From NCBI GenBank assembly GCA_900546575.1, contig URDM01000016.1, positions 1 through 44,872 on the forward strand: a stretch of 44,872 nt of DNA, read 5' to 3'. The notes beneath the pieces are model-generated. The model searched no databases. It had not been told where the DNA came from and saw nothing but the letters and a program-made list of their open reading frames with translations. The DNA comes from an uncultured Prevotella sp. (GTDB lineage: Bacteria > Bacteroidota > Bacteroidia > Bacteroidales > Bacteroidaceae). A program made the translations under genes and the position numbers. Below are positions 9,114-16,824 of the stretch, one piece after another. Positions within the stretch are counted from its first letter, which is position 1; the number at the start of each line of letters is the position of its first letter.

Positions 9114-9803
9114 CTACAGGCTGAATACTTTCCAGATGCTGTAGTTGATGCCGTTGTCGTATGCATCTTCGCCTTCATGACGCTTAGCAGCCTTTACTAC
9201 ATGTATGGTTACGGGCAATACCAGTATCTCGTAGAGCGTTTTCAGTATCACTTGCGACACGATGAGAACGGGCAACTCCTTTAAAGGTACCACGCCACCA
9301 AGTGCCAATGGGAAGAAGATGATTGAGTCGGCTGCCTCGCCGTAGACCGTACTCATGATGGCACGTGCGGAGAAGTTGCGTCCGCCTGACTGTATCTTCA
9401 TGCGGCTCATGACGTAGGCGTTGACGAACGAACCTACGAGGAAAGCCAGGAACGAAGCCATGGCTATGCGCGGAGCCAGACCGAATATGGCATGAAAACC
9501 TTCGTCGTTGTGCCAGTAAGGGGCTGCTGGCAGAGCGTCGCAAAGCGCACCGAACGCTACGAAGATGAAGTTCATGGCGAAACCGAGCCATATCAGCAGG
9601 CGTGCCTTGCCGTATCCCCACACTTCGCATACGCAGTCGTTGATGATGTAAGAGATTGGGAACACTATCAGTCCGCCGGTTATGCTGAACAGTCCCATTG
9701 AAAGTTGCTTTGTCTCGAGCACGTTTGCCGTAATCAGACAAACGCAAAAGAGCACGCTGAAAAGCATAAACAGCACGCTCACCTGTTTCTTGTTTGTTTG
9801 CAT
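9114..9803 (-). CDS. yhhQ: Queuosine precursor transporter (YhhQ/VUT family)
   Basis: Members of this integral membrane family import queuosine precursors such as preQ0/preQ1. The 229-aa product is almost wholly hydrophobic with about six membrane helices. Conserved family features include FPISYIINDCVCEVWGYGKA near residue 50, a SFVNAYVMSRMK-type stretch, and VYGEAADSIIFFPLALGG, in which the buried Asp and Gly are typical. The start is set at the ATG ending at 9803, whose N-terminus MQTNKKQVSVLFMLFSVLF fits the family. A longer reading frame would include the upstream leader. That leader contains a candidate preQ1-I pseudoknot ending 2 nt before the ATG, which independently supports the function. 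A strong terminator follows the gene. Confidence 0.9.
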   Translation of the reverse strand: MQTNKKQVSVLFMLFSVLFCVCLITANVLETKQLSMGLFSITGGLIVFPISYIINDCVCEVWGYGKARLLIWLGFAMNFIFVAFGALCDALPAAPYWHNDEGFHAIFGLAPRIAMASFLAFLVGSFVNAYVMSRMKIQSGGRNFSARAIMSTVYGEAADSIIFFPLALGGVVPLKELPVLIVSQVILKTLYEILVLPVTIHVVKAAKRHEGEDAYDNGINYSIWKVFSL

Positions 9804-9805
9804 TT

Positions 9806-9836
9806 CTTGTTTTTTAAGAGGTTTGACAAGCACTCT
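9806..9836 (-). promoter_or_regulatory. Candidate preQ1-I riboswitch in the yhhQ leader
   Basis: On the minus strand the leader reads AGAG (9836-9833), a loop containing CTTG (9830-9827), CTCT (9820-9817), a T-A6 stretch, then CAAG (9809-9806), followed by AA and ATG. AGAG/CTCT gives P1. The loop CTTG pairs with CAAG after the A-rich linker to give P2, an H-type pseudoknot as in preQ1-I aptamers. A U follows the P1 5' strand and a C precedes the 3' strand, as in the known ligand-binding positions, and the linker ends AAAACAAG as in the Thermoanaerobacter aptamer as I recall it. P2 abuts the start codon, so ligand binding could block initiation. P1 is only 4 bp, so it may be a variant. Confidence 0.62.
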
Positions 9837-9900
9837 ATATTGTGGTGAAATCAAATACTACCTAGAAGATTTAGATACAACCTTAGATAGTTTTGGACTG

Positions 9901-9908
9901 CAAAGATA
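9901..9908 (-). promoter_or_regulatory. -7 promoter element of yhhQ
   Basis: TATCTTTG on the minus strand matches TAnnTTTG. Initiation a few bases downstream would give a leader of about 90 nt containing the whole candidate preQ1 pseudoknot. Confidence 0.6.
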
Positions 9909-9930
9909 CAAAAAATAATGCACTTAGAGA

Positions 9931-9971
9931 CCTAAATTAACATTTTGCGTTAGGCAAAATATTAATTTAGG
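9931..9971 (-). terminator. Long hairpin downstream of the HAD gene
   Basis: CCTAAATTAA (9931-9940) pairs with TTAATTTAGG (9962-9971), and ATTTTGC (9942-9948) pairs with GCAAAAT (9954-9960). This gives a 17-bp stem with one mismatch and the 5-nt loop GTTAG. It lies between the HAD stop codon and the yhhQ promoter. A T-rich tract on the minus strand follows only about 15 nt later, so it may terminate transcription or act as an operator for yhhQ. Confidence 0.5.
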
Positions 9972-9997
9972 GAGTTTTTATAGTAAAAAGTGATAAG

Positions 9998-10732
9998 CTA
10001 TCTGTCTATGTTCTGCAAGATTTCATCCCACATATTGCACAGATCTGTCATCTGTTGCAGCACTATGTCGGCTCCATTGTCTACGAGGGCAGAGTCGGGC
10101 AGGGGGCCGCTATTAATACCGATGGTGAAGCAATTGGCTGCCGAACCGGCACGAACTCCCAACGGTGCGTTCTCAACTACGATGCCTTGCCACGGATTGT
10201 TGTTGCCTGTCTTGCGCAGTCCCATCAGGTATGGGTCGGGATTGGGTTTGCCGCGCTCTACGTCGTAGGCCGTAACGATGTGGTCTTCGGTAAGAAATCC
10301 GTCGAAGTCGTTGAGCAGACGCTTGATGAGCGGACGCTGACCGCTACCCGTCACTACACCAATAGTCATTCCTGCCGACTTTATCTTTTGCATGATGTCG
10401 ATAACTCCGGGGAATATTTCGGCTATCGGCATATGATGGAATATCTCCGTCTTTACGTCGTACATGCGCTGGGCTTCTTCGCTCGAAATCTCTTTGCCTT
10501 GCTGCTCGAGCACATATTTGCGTATGGTATCAACTCCACGAGCTCCCTCTGTAGCGTATGAGTCGTCGGCAGTGAAGTGGATGCCAAACTGCTTCATTGC
10601 TTCATGCCATGCCACAGCGTGGTTTGGCATAGAGTTGTAGAGCACACCGTCCATGTCGAACAGCACGCAGCGGGGCGAAAATTGGCTGTATCCGTGCGAC
10701 TGTTTGTAGTGTTGGATTGCTTCTTTAATCAT
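9998..10732 (-). CDS. HAD-superfamily hydrolase, beta-phosphoglucomutase-like
   Basis: A cytosolic phosphoryl-transfer enzyme, either a sugar-phosphate phosphatase or a phosphomutase. The 244-aa protein has all four HAD motifs: nucleophile FDMDGVLYNSM near 25-35, motif II GVVTGSGQ, motif III Lys in RGKPNPDPYL, and a motif IV region VVENAPLGVRAGSAA. The last usually reads VEDAP; Asn replaces the Asp here, which may alter metal binding. The cap insert after motif I is the helical C1 type of the PGM/phosphatase branch. It stands alone between the pgi terminator and the yhhQ promoter. The substrate cannot be assigned from sequence. Confidence 0.85.
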   Translation of the reverse strand: MIKEAIQHYKQSHGYSQFSPRCVLFDMDGVLYNSMPNHAVAWHEAMKQFGIHFTADDSYATEGARGVDTIRKYVLEQQGKEISSEEAQRMYDVKTEIFHHMPIAEIFPGVIDIMQKIKSAGMTIGVVTGSGQRPLIKRLLNDFDGFLTEDHIVTAYDVERGKPNPDPYLMGLRKTGNNNPWQGIVVENAPLGVRAGSAANCFTIGINSGPLPDSALVDNGADIVLQQMTDLCNMWDEILQNIDR

Positions 10733-10852
10733 ATATTAAATGGTTATATTCTTTTGTTTTTGCCTTATTTCCTATGCGGAATAAGGGCAGGGTAGGGATT
10801 TTCACTTAAAAGCTATCGGATTTTTACCTTTTCACTTTTCCCTTTTCACTAA

Positions 10853-10888
10853 AAAAACGGACTGCTACATTCTTCACAGTCCGTTTTT
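10853..10888 (-). terminator. Terminator of the lysS-gpsA-pgi operon
   Basis: A perfect 12-bp stem, AAAAACGGACTG (10853-10864) with CAGTCCGTTTTT (10877-10888), has A/T ends that give a T run on both strands. It lies 19 bp after the pgi stop codon. Confidence 0.85.
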
Positions 10889-10906
10889 CATTATTGATTA
10901 TATTGC

Positions 10907-12265
10907 TTATTTCTCTTCAGCAAGACGCTCCTGGATAGCCTTGCTTTCAGCCTCATAACCAGGCTTGTTGAGCAGAGCAAACATGTTCTTCTTGTATGCT
11001 TCAACACCAGGCTGGTTGAATGGGTTGACGCTGAGAATGTTGCCGCTGATGCCGCAAGCAATCTCGAAGAAGTAGATGATCTGTCCGAGGTAGTATTCGT
11101 TGAGCTGTGGTACAGAGAGACGGATGTTAGGAACACCGCCGTCTACGTGAGCCAGACGTGTGCCAAGCTCTGCCATCTTGTTAACTTCGTCAACACGCTT
11201 GCCCTCAAGGAAGTTGAGTCCGTCGAGGTTCTCTTCGTCGTGTGGGAAGAATAAGGTGTGCTCAGGAGTCTCGATGCTGATAACTGTCTCGAAGATAGTG
11301 CGCTCGCCTTCCTGAATCCACTGACCCATAGAGTGGAGATCGGTAGTGAAGTCGCAAGAAGCAGGGAAGATACCCTTGCCGTCCTTACCCTCTGACTCAC
11401 CGTAGAGCTGCTTCCACCACTCGCTCATGTAGTGGAGTTTGGGCTGATAGTTGACAAGAATCTCAATCTTCTTGCCTGATTCTGCATAGAGAGCGTTGCG
11501 CACGGCAGCGTAGATAGCAGCAGGATTCTGGTCGAACGGAACGTCCTTGCCAGTAGCCTTCTCCATGTCGGCAGCACCACTAACGAGTGCCTTGATGTCG
11601 AATCCGGCAACAGCGATAGGCAGCAAGCCAACCGGTGTGAGTACAGAGAAGCGACCGCCTACGTTGTCAGGAATAACGAATGTCTTGTAGCCTTCCTTAG
11701 TTGCGGCTGCACGGGCAGCACCCTTGTGAGCGTCGGTGATTGCAACGATAACGTCCTTAGCCTCTTCCTTGCCACGCTGGTCTTCGCACTGCTTCTTGAG
11801 AAGACGGAAAGCGAGAGCAGTCTCAGTAGTTGTACCTGACTTAGAGATGTTGATTACACCGAACTTCTTGTCCTTAAGATATGAAGTAAGCTCAGCGAGA
11901 TAATCCTCGCCGATGTTGTTACCAGCGAAAACGACTGTAGGATTCTTCTTGTCGCCTACGAGCCAAGCGAATGAGTTGCTCAATGCCTCGATAACGGCAC
12001 GAGCACCAAGGTAGCTACCGCCAATGCCTGCAACTACAACAACATCGCATTTCTCGCGAAGAGTGTTGGCAACGCTCTGGAGTTCGGCAATGAATTCTGG
12101 GGTGATTGACGACGGAAGGTGAAGCCATCCGAGGAAGTCGTTGCCAGGGCAGGTGCCGTTTTCCAAAGCCTGCTGGGCGGCTATAACTTGGGGTTCATAA
12201 GCTTTGACTGCGCCCTCAGAGAGGAATTGGGCAGCCTTTGTAATGTCTAAGCTGATACTTTTCAT
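10907..12265 (-). CDS. pgi: Glucose-6-phosphate isomerase
   Basis: Interconverts glucose-6-phosphate and fructose-6-phosphate in glycolysis and gluconeogenesis. The 452-aa protein is the compact bacterial form, against about 550 aa in enterobacteria. Visible family motifs are GIGGSYLGARAVIEAL near residue 80, the phosphate-binding NISKSGTTTETALAFR, GGRFSVLTPVGLLP, the QWIQEGERTIFET region, and the C-terminal NPFNQPGVEAYKKNMFALL, whose Lys is the conserved catalytic-loop residue. It is the last gene of the lysS-gpsA-small protein-peptide-pgi run and is followed by a strong terminator. The ATG is 41 bp past the stop of the 34-aa peptide gene. Confidence 0.96.
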   Translation of the reverse strand: MKSISLDITKAAQFLSEGAVKAYEPQVIAAQQALENGTCPGNDFLGWLHLPSSITPEFIAELQSVANTLREKCDVVVVAGIGGSYLGARAVIEALSNSFAWLVGDKKNPTVVFAGNNIGEDYLAELTSYLKDKKFGVINISKSGTTTETALAFRLLKKQCEDQRGKEEAKDVIVAITDAHKGAARAAATKEGYKTFVIPDNVGGRFSVLTPVGLLPIAVAGFDIKALVSGAADMEKATGKDVPFDQNPAAIYAAVRNALYAESGKKIEILVNYQPKLHYMSEWWKQLYGESEGKDGKGIFPASCDFTTDLHSMGQWIQEGERTIFETVISIETPEHTLFFPHDEENLDGLNFLEGKRVDEVNKMAELGTRLAHVDGGVPNIRLSVPQLNEYYLGQIIYFFEIACGISGNILSVNPFNQPGVEAYKKNMFALLNKPGYEAESKAIQERLAEEK

Positions 12266-12306
12266 TTGCTGTATATTTAATAGTTATAATTTGAGTTTTC
12301 TGAATA

Positions 12307-12411
12307 TTAGAGGTTCTTCAGCCATTCCTCACCTTTCTTGGTGTAGGTCCAAGCGAGGAATCCCCCGACAATTATTATGCCTAAAGTGAAAATAAGAGCT
12401 AATCCTTCCAT
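12307..12411 (-). CDS. 34-aa single-span membrane peptide
   Basis: A small open reading frame lies between two annotated-size genes. The product begins MEGLALIFTLGIIIVGGFLA and ends in a charged, aromatic tail (WTYTKKGEEWLKNL). The first 20 or so residues form one plausible membrane helix; the Lys/Glu tail would face the cytoplasm by the positive-inside rule. Its ATG is 4 bp past the stop of the upstream small membrane protein, and its stop is 41 bp before pgi, which suggests translational linkage. The hydrophobic-then-amphipathic design and tight spacing argue that it is real. I do not recognise a named family and assign no function. Confidence 0.65.
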   Translation of the reverse strand: MEGLALIFTLGIIIVGGFLAWTYTKKGEEWLKNL

Positions 12412-12415
12412 ATTA

Positions 12416-12637
12416 TCAATACTTTAAAATTCTGTTTGCACAAAATGCAGTAATATATGTGAATATGATTCCTGCAAAAACAACGTATACGGTATATGGC
12501 TTGAAGTCTCCAGTATACAGTGAAGACATTCCGCCAAGTACCATAGCTGTAAATATTAGTTTCGACAAATCATAGAAATAGCCCGCAAGTTTTTCCTTGC
12601 GTGTTTTCATTTTGTCTTTTTCGTCTCTCTGTCCCAT
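12416..12637 (-). CDS. Small two-helix membrane protein (DUF6722-like)
   Basis: A 73-aa protein with a basic N-terminus (MGQRDEKDKMKTRKEKLAGY) and two membrane helices, about residues 28-42 (LIFTAMVLGGMSSLY) and 48-68 (YTVYVVFAGIIFTYITAFCA). The basic start suggests both ends are cytoplasmic. It sits 23 bp after gpsA and 4 bp before the 34-aa peptide gene, so the two small membrane proteins are probably made together. It resembles small Bacteroidales proteins of unknown function found beside gpsA/pgi; the DUF number is from memory. A start at the internal Met10 is possible. Confidence 0.8.
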   Translation of the reverse strand: MGQRDEKDKMKTRKEKLAGYFYDLSKLIFTAMVLGGMSSLYTGDFKPYTVYVVFAGIIFTYITAFCANRILKY

Positions 12638-12660
12638 AGATACAAACTGTTGTTGTTTGC

Positions 12661-13656
12661 TTATCTGAACGAGTCGGTGAGCAATTTTATTTCTATCTGT
12701 GGGCTTATTCGCTCGTACAATATATTATATACGGCGTCGAGTATTGGCATATTGACATGGTAGTGGCGGTTTTTCTCCTTCATACACTTGGTTCCGAAGA
12801 AGCCCTCGGCTATCATTTCCATTTCTATCTGTGCGCTCTTCACGCTGTAGCCTTTGCCTATCATTGTTCCGAAGGTGCGGTTGCGCGAGAACTTTGAGTA
12901 TCCGGTCACGAGCAAGTCGCCCAGATAAACCGAGTCATATACGCTGCGTTCAATTGGATTTATGGCTGTAAGGAATCGCGACATTTCCTGAACGGCGTTC
13001 GATATGAGCACCGCCTGAAAGTTGTCACCATATTTCAGTCCGCTGCAAATGCCTGATGCGATGGCATATACGTTCTTGAGCACCGATGAGTATTCGATGC
13101 CGATAACGTCGGACGAGGTCTTTGTCTTGATAAACTCAGAATCGAGCACTTCGCAGAAGGCCTGCGCCTTCTCCTGATCGGCGCATCCCACGGTGAGGTA
13201 CGACAATCGTTCGAGTGCCACCTCCTCTGCATGCGACGGTCCGCCGATGCAAGCGAGATTCTCGTCGGGCACATCGTACACTTCGTGGAAGAATTCAGAG
13301 CATGCAATGTTGTCTTCGGGCACGAGTCCCTTGATAGCAGTGACGATGAATTTGTCGCGCAGTCGGGTCTTGAGTTTCTTGAGATGGTTCTTCAGATATG
13401 GCGACGGCACCACGAATACAAGCGTGTCGTATGCCTCAACGATGCGGTTTATGTCGCTCGAGAAGAATATCTCGTCGGTGTTGAAGTGTACACTCGTGAG
13501 ATAATTCGGGTTGTGGCTGATGCGCTTGAACTCCTCTATGCTGTCGTCACGGCGTATATACCAACCTATGTGATGGGTGTGCCCTATCACAATCTTGGCT
13601 ATTGCAGTAGCCCAGCTACCGCCGCCAATAATAGCTATTTTTCCACAAGAGAACAC
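12661..13656 (-). CDS. gpsA: NAD(P)H-dependent glycerol-3-phosphate dehydrogenase
   Basis: Makes sn-glycerol-3-phosphate from dihydroxyacetone phosphate for phospholipid synthesis. The Rossmann motif IAIIGGGSWATAIAK is at the N-terminus. Further family segments are AIKGLVPEDN, GGPSHAEEV, the catalytic Lys in YSSVLKNVYAIASGICSGL, and NRTFGTMIGKG. I place the start at the GTG ending at 13656, giving 331 aa and VFSCGKIAI aligned with the usual start of Bacteroides GpsA. An in-frame ATG at 13785 would add 43 residues with no family resemblance and would lie inside a hairpin after lysS. It probably belongs to the lysS operon; the 147-bp gap holds two inverted repeats. Confidence 0.92.
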   Translation of the reverse strand: MFSCGKIAIIGGGSWATAIAKIVIGHTHHIGWYIRRDDSIEEFKRISHNPNYLTSVHFNTDEIFFSSDINRIVEAYDTLVFVVPSPYLKNHLKKLKTRLRDKFIVTAIKGLVPEDNIACSEFFHEVYDVPDENLACIGGPSHAEEVALERLSYLTVGCADQEKAQAFCEVLDSEFIKTKTSSDVIGIEYSSVLKNVYAIASGICSGLKYGDNFQAVLISNAVQEMSRFLTAINPIERSVYDSVYLGDLLVTGYSKFSRNRTFGTMIGKGYSVKSAQIEMEMIAEGFFGTKCMKEKNRHYHVNMPILDAVYNILYERISPQIEIKLLTDSFR

Positions 13657-13686
13657 TTTGTGTATAGTTAATTGTTTGTTTGTAGA

Positions 13687-13792
13687 GCAACTGTATAAGG
13701 TTATTGCATTATTGCCATATCCTAAATGTGATACAGTTGCTGTTTCTTTTAGTCTCAGTTTGTGCAGGCTATAGCTATATGCCATAGCCTGC
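13687..13792. repeat. Two inverted repeats in the lysS-gpsA gap
   Basis: GCAACTGTAT (13687-13696) pairs with ATACAGTTGC (13731-13740), and GCAGGCTAT (13764-13772) pairs with ATAGCCTGC (13784-13792). The second hairpin starts 11 bp after the lysS stop, as an attenuator or processing site might. Neither is followed by a clear T run on the minus strand. Confidence 0.5.
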
Positions 13793-13803
13793 TATAAGGT
13801 TGC

Positions 13804-15558
13804 TTATTCTGCAACTTCTTTTGTAGAAGCATTAGCTGCTGCTTCAATCCACTTCTGAATGTCGTCAACAGAAGGTTTTTCGTAGCCGAGCTTGTACTTC
13901 TTATTGATTTCTCCAATCTTCTGCTGCAAGCCCTGTGCCTTCTGTTCGCGGATGTCTGAGATGAGGTTGAAGCCTGCTTTGCGCAGAACGTACGCCCAGT
14001 CTTCGGGAACACCAATCTCTGCCCATTCCTTGATGGTGCTCTGTGGCATCTTCTTTTCGGGCTTCATCTGTGGGAAGAAGAGTACTTCCTGGATGAATGT
14101 CTTGCCGGTCATGAGCATCACGAGGCGGTCGATACCGATGCCGATGCCCGATGTAGGAGGCATACCATACTGAAGAGCGCGCAGGAAGTCCTGGTCGATG
14201 ATCATAGCCTCGTCGTCGCCCTTGTCGGCGAGCTTCATCTGGTCGATGAAGCGCTCCTCCTGGTCGATCGGGTCGTTAAGCTCCGAGTAGGCGTTGGCAA
14301 GCTCCTTGCCGTTCACCATAAGCTCAAAACGCTCTGTCAAGCCCGGCTTTGAGCGGTGCATCTTTGTCAGAGGCGACATCTCAACGGGGTAGTCGGTGAT
14401 GAAGGTAGGCTGTATGAAGGTGCCCTCACAGAACTCGCCGAAGAGTTCGTCGATGAGTTTTCCCTTGCCCATAGTCTCGTCTACGTCCATGCCCTTTTCC
14501 AGACAGAATGCGCGGATTTCCTCTTCGGTCTTGCCGTTGCAGTCGAATCCGGTCTTCTCCTTGATAGCGTCAAGGATAGGCAGACGACGATAAGGTGCCT
14601 TGAATGATACGATATTGCCGTCAATCTCACGCTCCGGCTTGCCGTTTACGGCTATACAGATGGTCTCAAGAAGCTTCTCTGTGAACGACATCATCCAGTT
14701 GTAGTCCTTGTACTGTACGTACAGCTCCATACAGGTGAACTCCGGGTTGTGGTTGCGGTCCATACCCTCGTTGCGGAAGTTCTTGCCGATTTCGTACACA
14801 CCCTCAAAACCGCCTACGATCAGTCGCTTCAGATAAAGCTCGGTAGCGATACGCATGTACATATCCTGGTCGAGAGCGTTGAAGTGGGTGATGAACGGGC
14901 GGGCCGAAGCACCGCCTGCGATAGACTGCAGTGTCGGAGTCTCAACCTCGGTGTATCCAGCCTCGTCGAGCACCTTGCGCAGTGTGCGCACTACGGTGGC
15001 ACGCTGGAGGAATGTGTCCTTAACACCGTCGTTTACGATAAGGTCAACATAGCGCTGACGGAAACGCAGCTCGGGGTCGTCGAACTTGTCGTAAGCCACA
15101 CCGTCCTTATACTTTACGATAGGCAGCGGCTTCAAACTCTTCGAGAGCAGGGTGAGCGACTGTGCGTGTACAGATATTTCGCCGGTCTGGGTACGGAACA
15201 CATAGCCCTTGATACCGATGAAGTCGCCTATGTCCATCAAACGCTTGAACACTGTAGTGTACAGAGTCTTGTCCTCGTCGGGGCAGATATCGTCGCGTGT
15301 GATGTACACCTGGATGCGGCCCTTTGAGTCCTGAAGCTCCACGAAGCTTGCCTTACCCATTACACGACGACCCATCATACGTCCGGCAATGACTACCTCG
15401 CGTTTTTCGTCCTCGTCCTTGAATTCGTTCTTGATATCCTCTGAGTAGGCGTTGGTTGGGAACTCGGCTGCTGGATATGGGTCGATGCCCAAGTTGCGCA
15501 GTTCCTGCAGGCTCTGTCTTCTTACAATCTCTTGTTCACTAAGTTCTAAAACGTTCAT
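13804..15558 (-). CDS. lysS: Lysyl-tRNA synthetase, class II
   Basis: Charges tRNA-Lys. The 584-aa protein has an N-terminal anticodon-binding OB fold (about 55-150) and a class II catalytic core. The core shows a motif 2 region NFRNEGMDRNHNPEFTCMEL and motif 3 GIGIGIDRLVMLMTG. A C-terminal extension of about 70 residues follows motif 3 and contains a helical segment (ISDIREQKAQGLQQKIGEI), which I associate with Bacteroidetes LysS. The ATG is the only sensible start. It leads a minus-strand run with gpsA, two small membrane proteins and pgi. A promoter box and two hairpins lie in the upstream 180 bp; no T-box is seen. Confidence 0.96.
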   Translation of the reverse strand: MNVLELSEQEIVRRQSLQELRNLGIDPYPAAEFPTNAYSEDIKNEFKDEDEKREVVIAGRMMGRRVMGKASFVELQDSKGRIQVYITRDDICPDEDKTLYTTVFKRLMDIGDFIGIKGYVFRTQTGEISVHAQSLTLLSKSLKPLPIVKYKDGVAYDKFDDPELRFRQRYVDLIVNDGVKDTFLQRATVVRTLRKVLDEAGYTEVETPTLQSIAGGASARPFITHFNALDQDMYMRIATELYLKRLIVGGFEGVYEIGKNFRNEGMDRNHNPEFTCMELYVQYKDYNWMMSFTEKLLETICIAVNGKPEREIDGNIVSFKAPYRRLPILDAIKEKTGFDCNGKTEEEIRAFCLEKGMDVDETMGKGKLIDELFGEFCEGTFIQPTFITDYPVEMSPLTKMHRSKPGLTERFELMVNGKELANAYSELNDPIDQEERFIDQMKLADKGDDEAMIIDQDFLRALQYGMPPTSGIGIGIDRLVMLMTGKTFIQEVLFFPQMKPEKKMPQSTIKEWAEIGVPEDWAYVLRKAGFNLISDIREQKAQGLQQKIGEINKKYKLGYEKPSVDDIQKWIEAAANASTKEVAE

Positions 15559-15628
15559 ATTCGTATTATATCTATTTTTTTTGTTTTTTTTCTTTTATTT
15601 GGTTGGCCATACACACGCATTCGTCAGC

Positions 15629-15691
15629 ACCTTATATATAATAAGGTGTAATGTCGTGCATGTATTGTGGTACAATACACGTGCAAATTTA
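15629..15691 (-). promoter_or_regulatory. lysS promoter box and structured leader
   Basis: TAAATTTG (15691-15684, minus strand) fits TAnnTTTG. Two hairpins follow in the leader: GTATTG/CAATAC with a 5-nt loop (about 15661-15677) and CACCTTAT/ATAAGGTG (15629-15649). They could regulate lysS, but no known leader class is recognised. The rest of the 183-bp gap is T-rich without further structure. Confidence 0.45.
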
Positions 15692-15741
15692 CTAAATAAT
15701 TCTGAAAGGGTGCTCGTTTTTTGCATTTTATAATAGGATAA

Positions 15742-16713
15742 TTAGCGTGTTTGGGCTATTTCCATAGCCTTGGCACGTGCTGGCTTGCCCGTTTCGGTGG
15801 TTGGAATGCTGTCTACGGCAATGAAATCGTGCGGTTGCTCGTACTTGTTCAGTCGCTCGTGACATATTGTCTTGAGGCTTTCGATGTCGTAGGTTTCGGC
15901 TATCATCACCACAGTCTCACCGAATTTCGGGTCTTTGCGTTTGCTTATGACGAACGGCACGCTGATGTATGGTCGCAGCTTTGTCTCCATTTCCTCAATC
16001 TGCAGCTTTATGCCACCGCTGCAAATCACGTTGTCCTTGCGTCCGCGTATTCTGAACCGCCGTCCGTCGGGGGCTATTTCGGCAATGTCGTTGGTAGTGA
16101 GCGGCTGTGCGCATACTGCCGGAGCGTCTATCACCAGACATCCATCGGCATTGGTCGTCACACTTACTCCGTCGAAAGGCTCATACCACTGGCTGGCTTG
16201 CGCACCGCTCAGGCGTCGCAGGGCGATGTGCGACAGCGTCTCGGTCATGCCGTATGTGCTCCATACCGCGCCCGGATGAAGCCGCAGTTGGGCTGCCATG
16301 TCGTCGCTTATGGCTCCGCCCCCAATGATGAGATGCTTGATTTGCCACAGCTTATGGCGTTCGCCGTCGTCCTGCATACTGTTGAACACCTGCATAGGCA
16401 CCATGGCTGCGAACACGGGCGGCGTGTCAATCTGTCCAAGCGGATGTCCGCATGGCGGAATGTCTATCAGTCGTAATCCCCAAACGATGGCGCGTACCAC
16501 CATCATCTTGCCTGCAATATAGTCGAGCGGCATGCATAGCAGGGCAGTGTCGCCACGGTTGAGTCCGAGAAACTGGCACGTGATGCGTGCCGAAGCTTCC
16601 ATACGGCGTTTCTCTACGAGCATTGGTTTGGGCTTACCGGTCGAACCGCTTGTGTGTACGAGCAGCGTCGGGGAGGACGATTGCCATTGGTTGATGAATT
16701 CTTCGAGTGTCAT
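15742..16713 (-). CDS. menE: o-Succinylbenzoate-CoA ligase-like AMP-forming enzyme
   Basis: An adenylate-forming ligase, most likely the menaquinone enzyme that activates o-succinylbenzoate with CoA. At 323 aa it is the short version without a long N-terminal subdomain. Motifs seen are the P-loop VHTSGSTGKPKP (about 19-30), STYGMTETLSHIALR, the hinge region RGRKDNVICSGGIKLQIEEM, and the C-terminal ETGKPARAKA with the catalytic Lys. Other men genes are not in the window, so the MenE assignment rests on length and motif style; a different small acyl-CoA ligase remains possible. It is divergent from gluQ. Confidence 0.8.
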   Translation of the reverse strand: MTLEEFINQWQSSSPTLLVHTSGSTGKPKPMLVEKRRMEASARITCQFLGLNRGDTALLCMPLDYIAGKMMVVRAIVWGLRLIDIPPCGHPLGQIDTPPVFAAMVPMQVFNSMQDDGERHKLWQIKHLIIGGGAISDDMAAQLRLHPGAVWSTYGMTETLSHIALRRLSGAQASQWYEPFDGVSVTTNADGCLVIDAPAVCAQPLTTNDIAEIAPDGRRFRIRGRKDNVICSGGIKLQIEEMETKLRPYISVPFVISKRKDPKFGETVVMIAETYDIESLKTICHERLNKYEQPHDFIAVDSIPTTETGKPARAKAMEIAQTR

Positions 16714-16762
16714 TATTGTTGATTTATTGCCACAGTCGGGTGTCAGTTAGCGGAAAATGCAG

Positions 16763-16770
16763 TAATTTTG
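16763..16770 (+). promoter_or_regulatory. -7 promoter element of gluQ
   Basis: TAATTTTG fits TAnnTTTG and lies 54 bp before the gluQ ATG. It overlaps an upstream in-frame TTG, which argues against that codon as the start. Confidence 0.5.
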
Positions 16771-16824
16771 CACTCCGTATCAGCCCGTAGTGTGGCATAT
16801 ACATTATTTAAACGGAATTATCGC

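Noticed and set aside
15559..15741. T-box leader for lysS
   Set aside because: No T-box sequence, specifier loop or terminator/antiterminator pair is visible, and the phylum does not normally use T-boxes.
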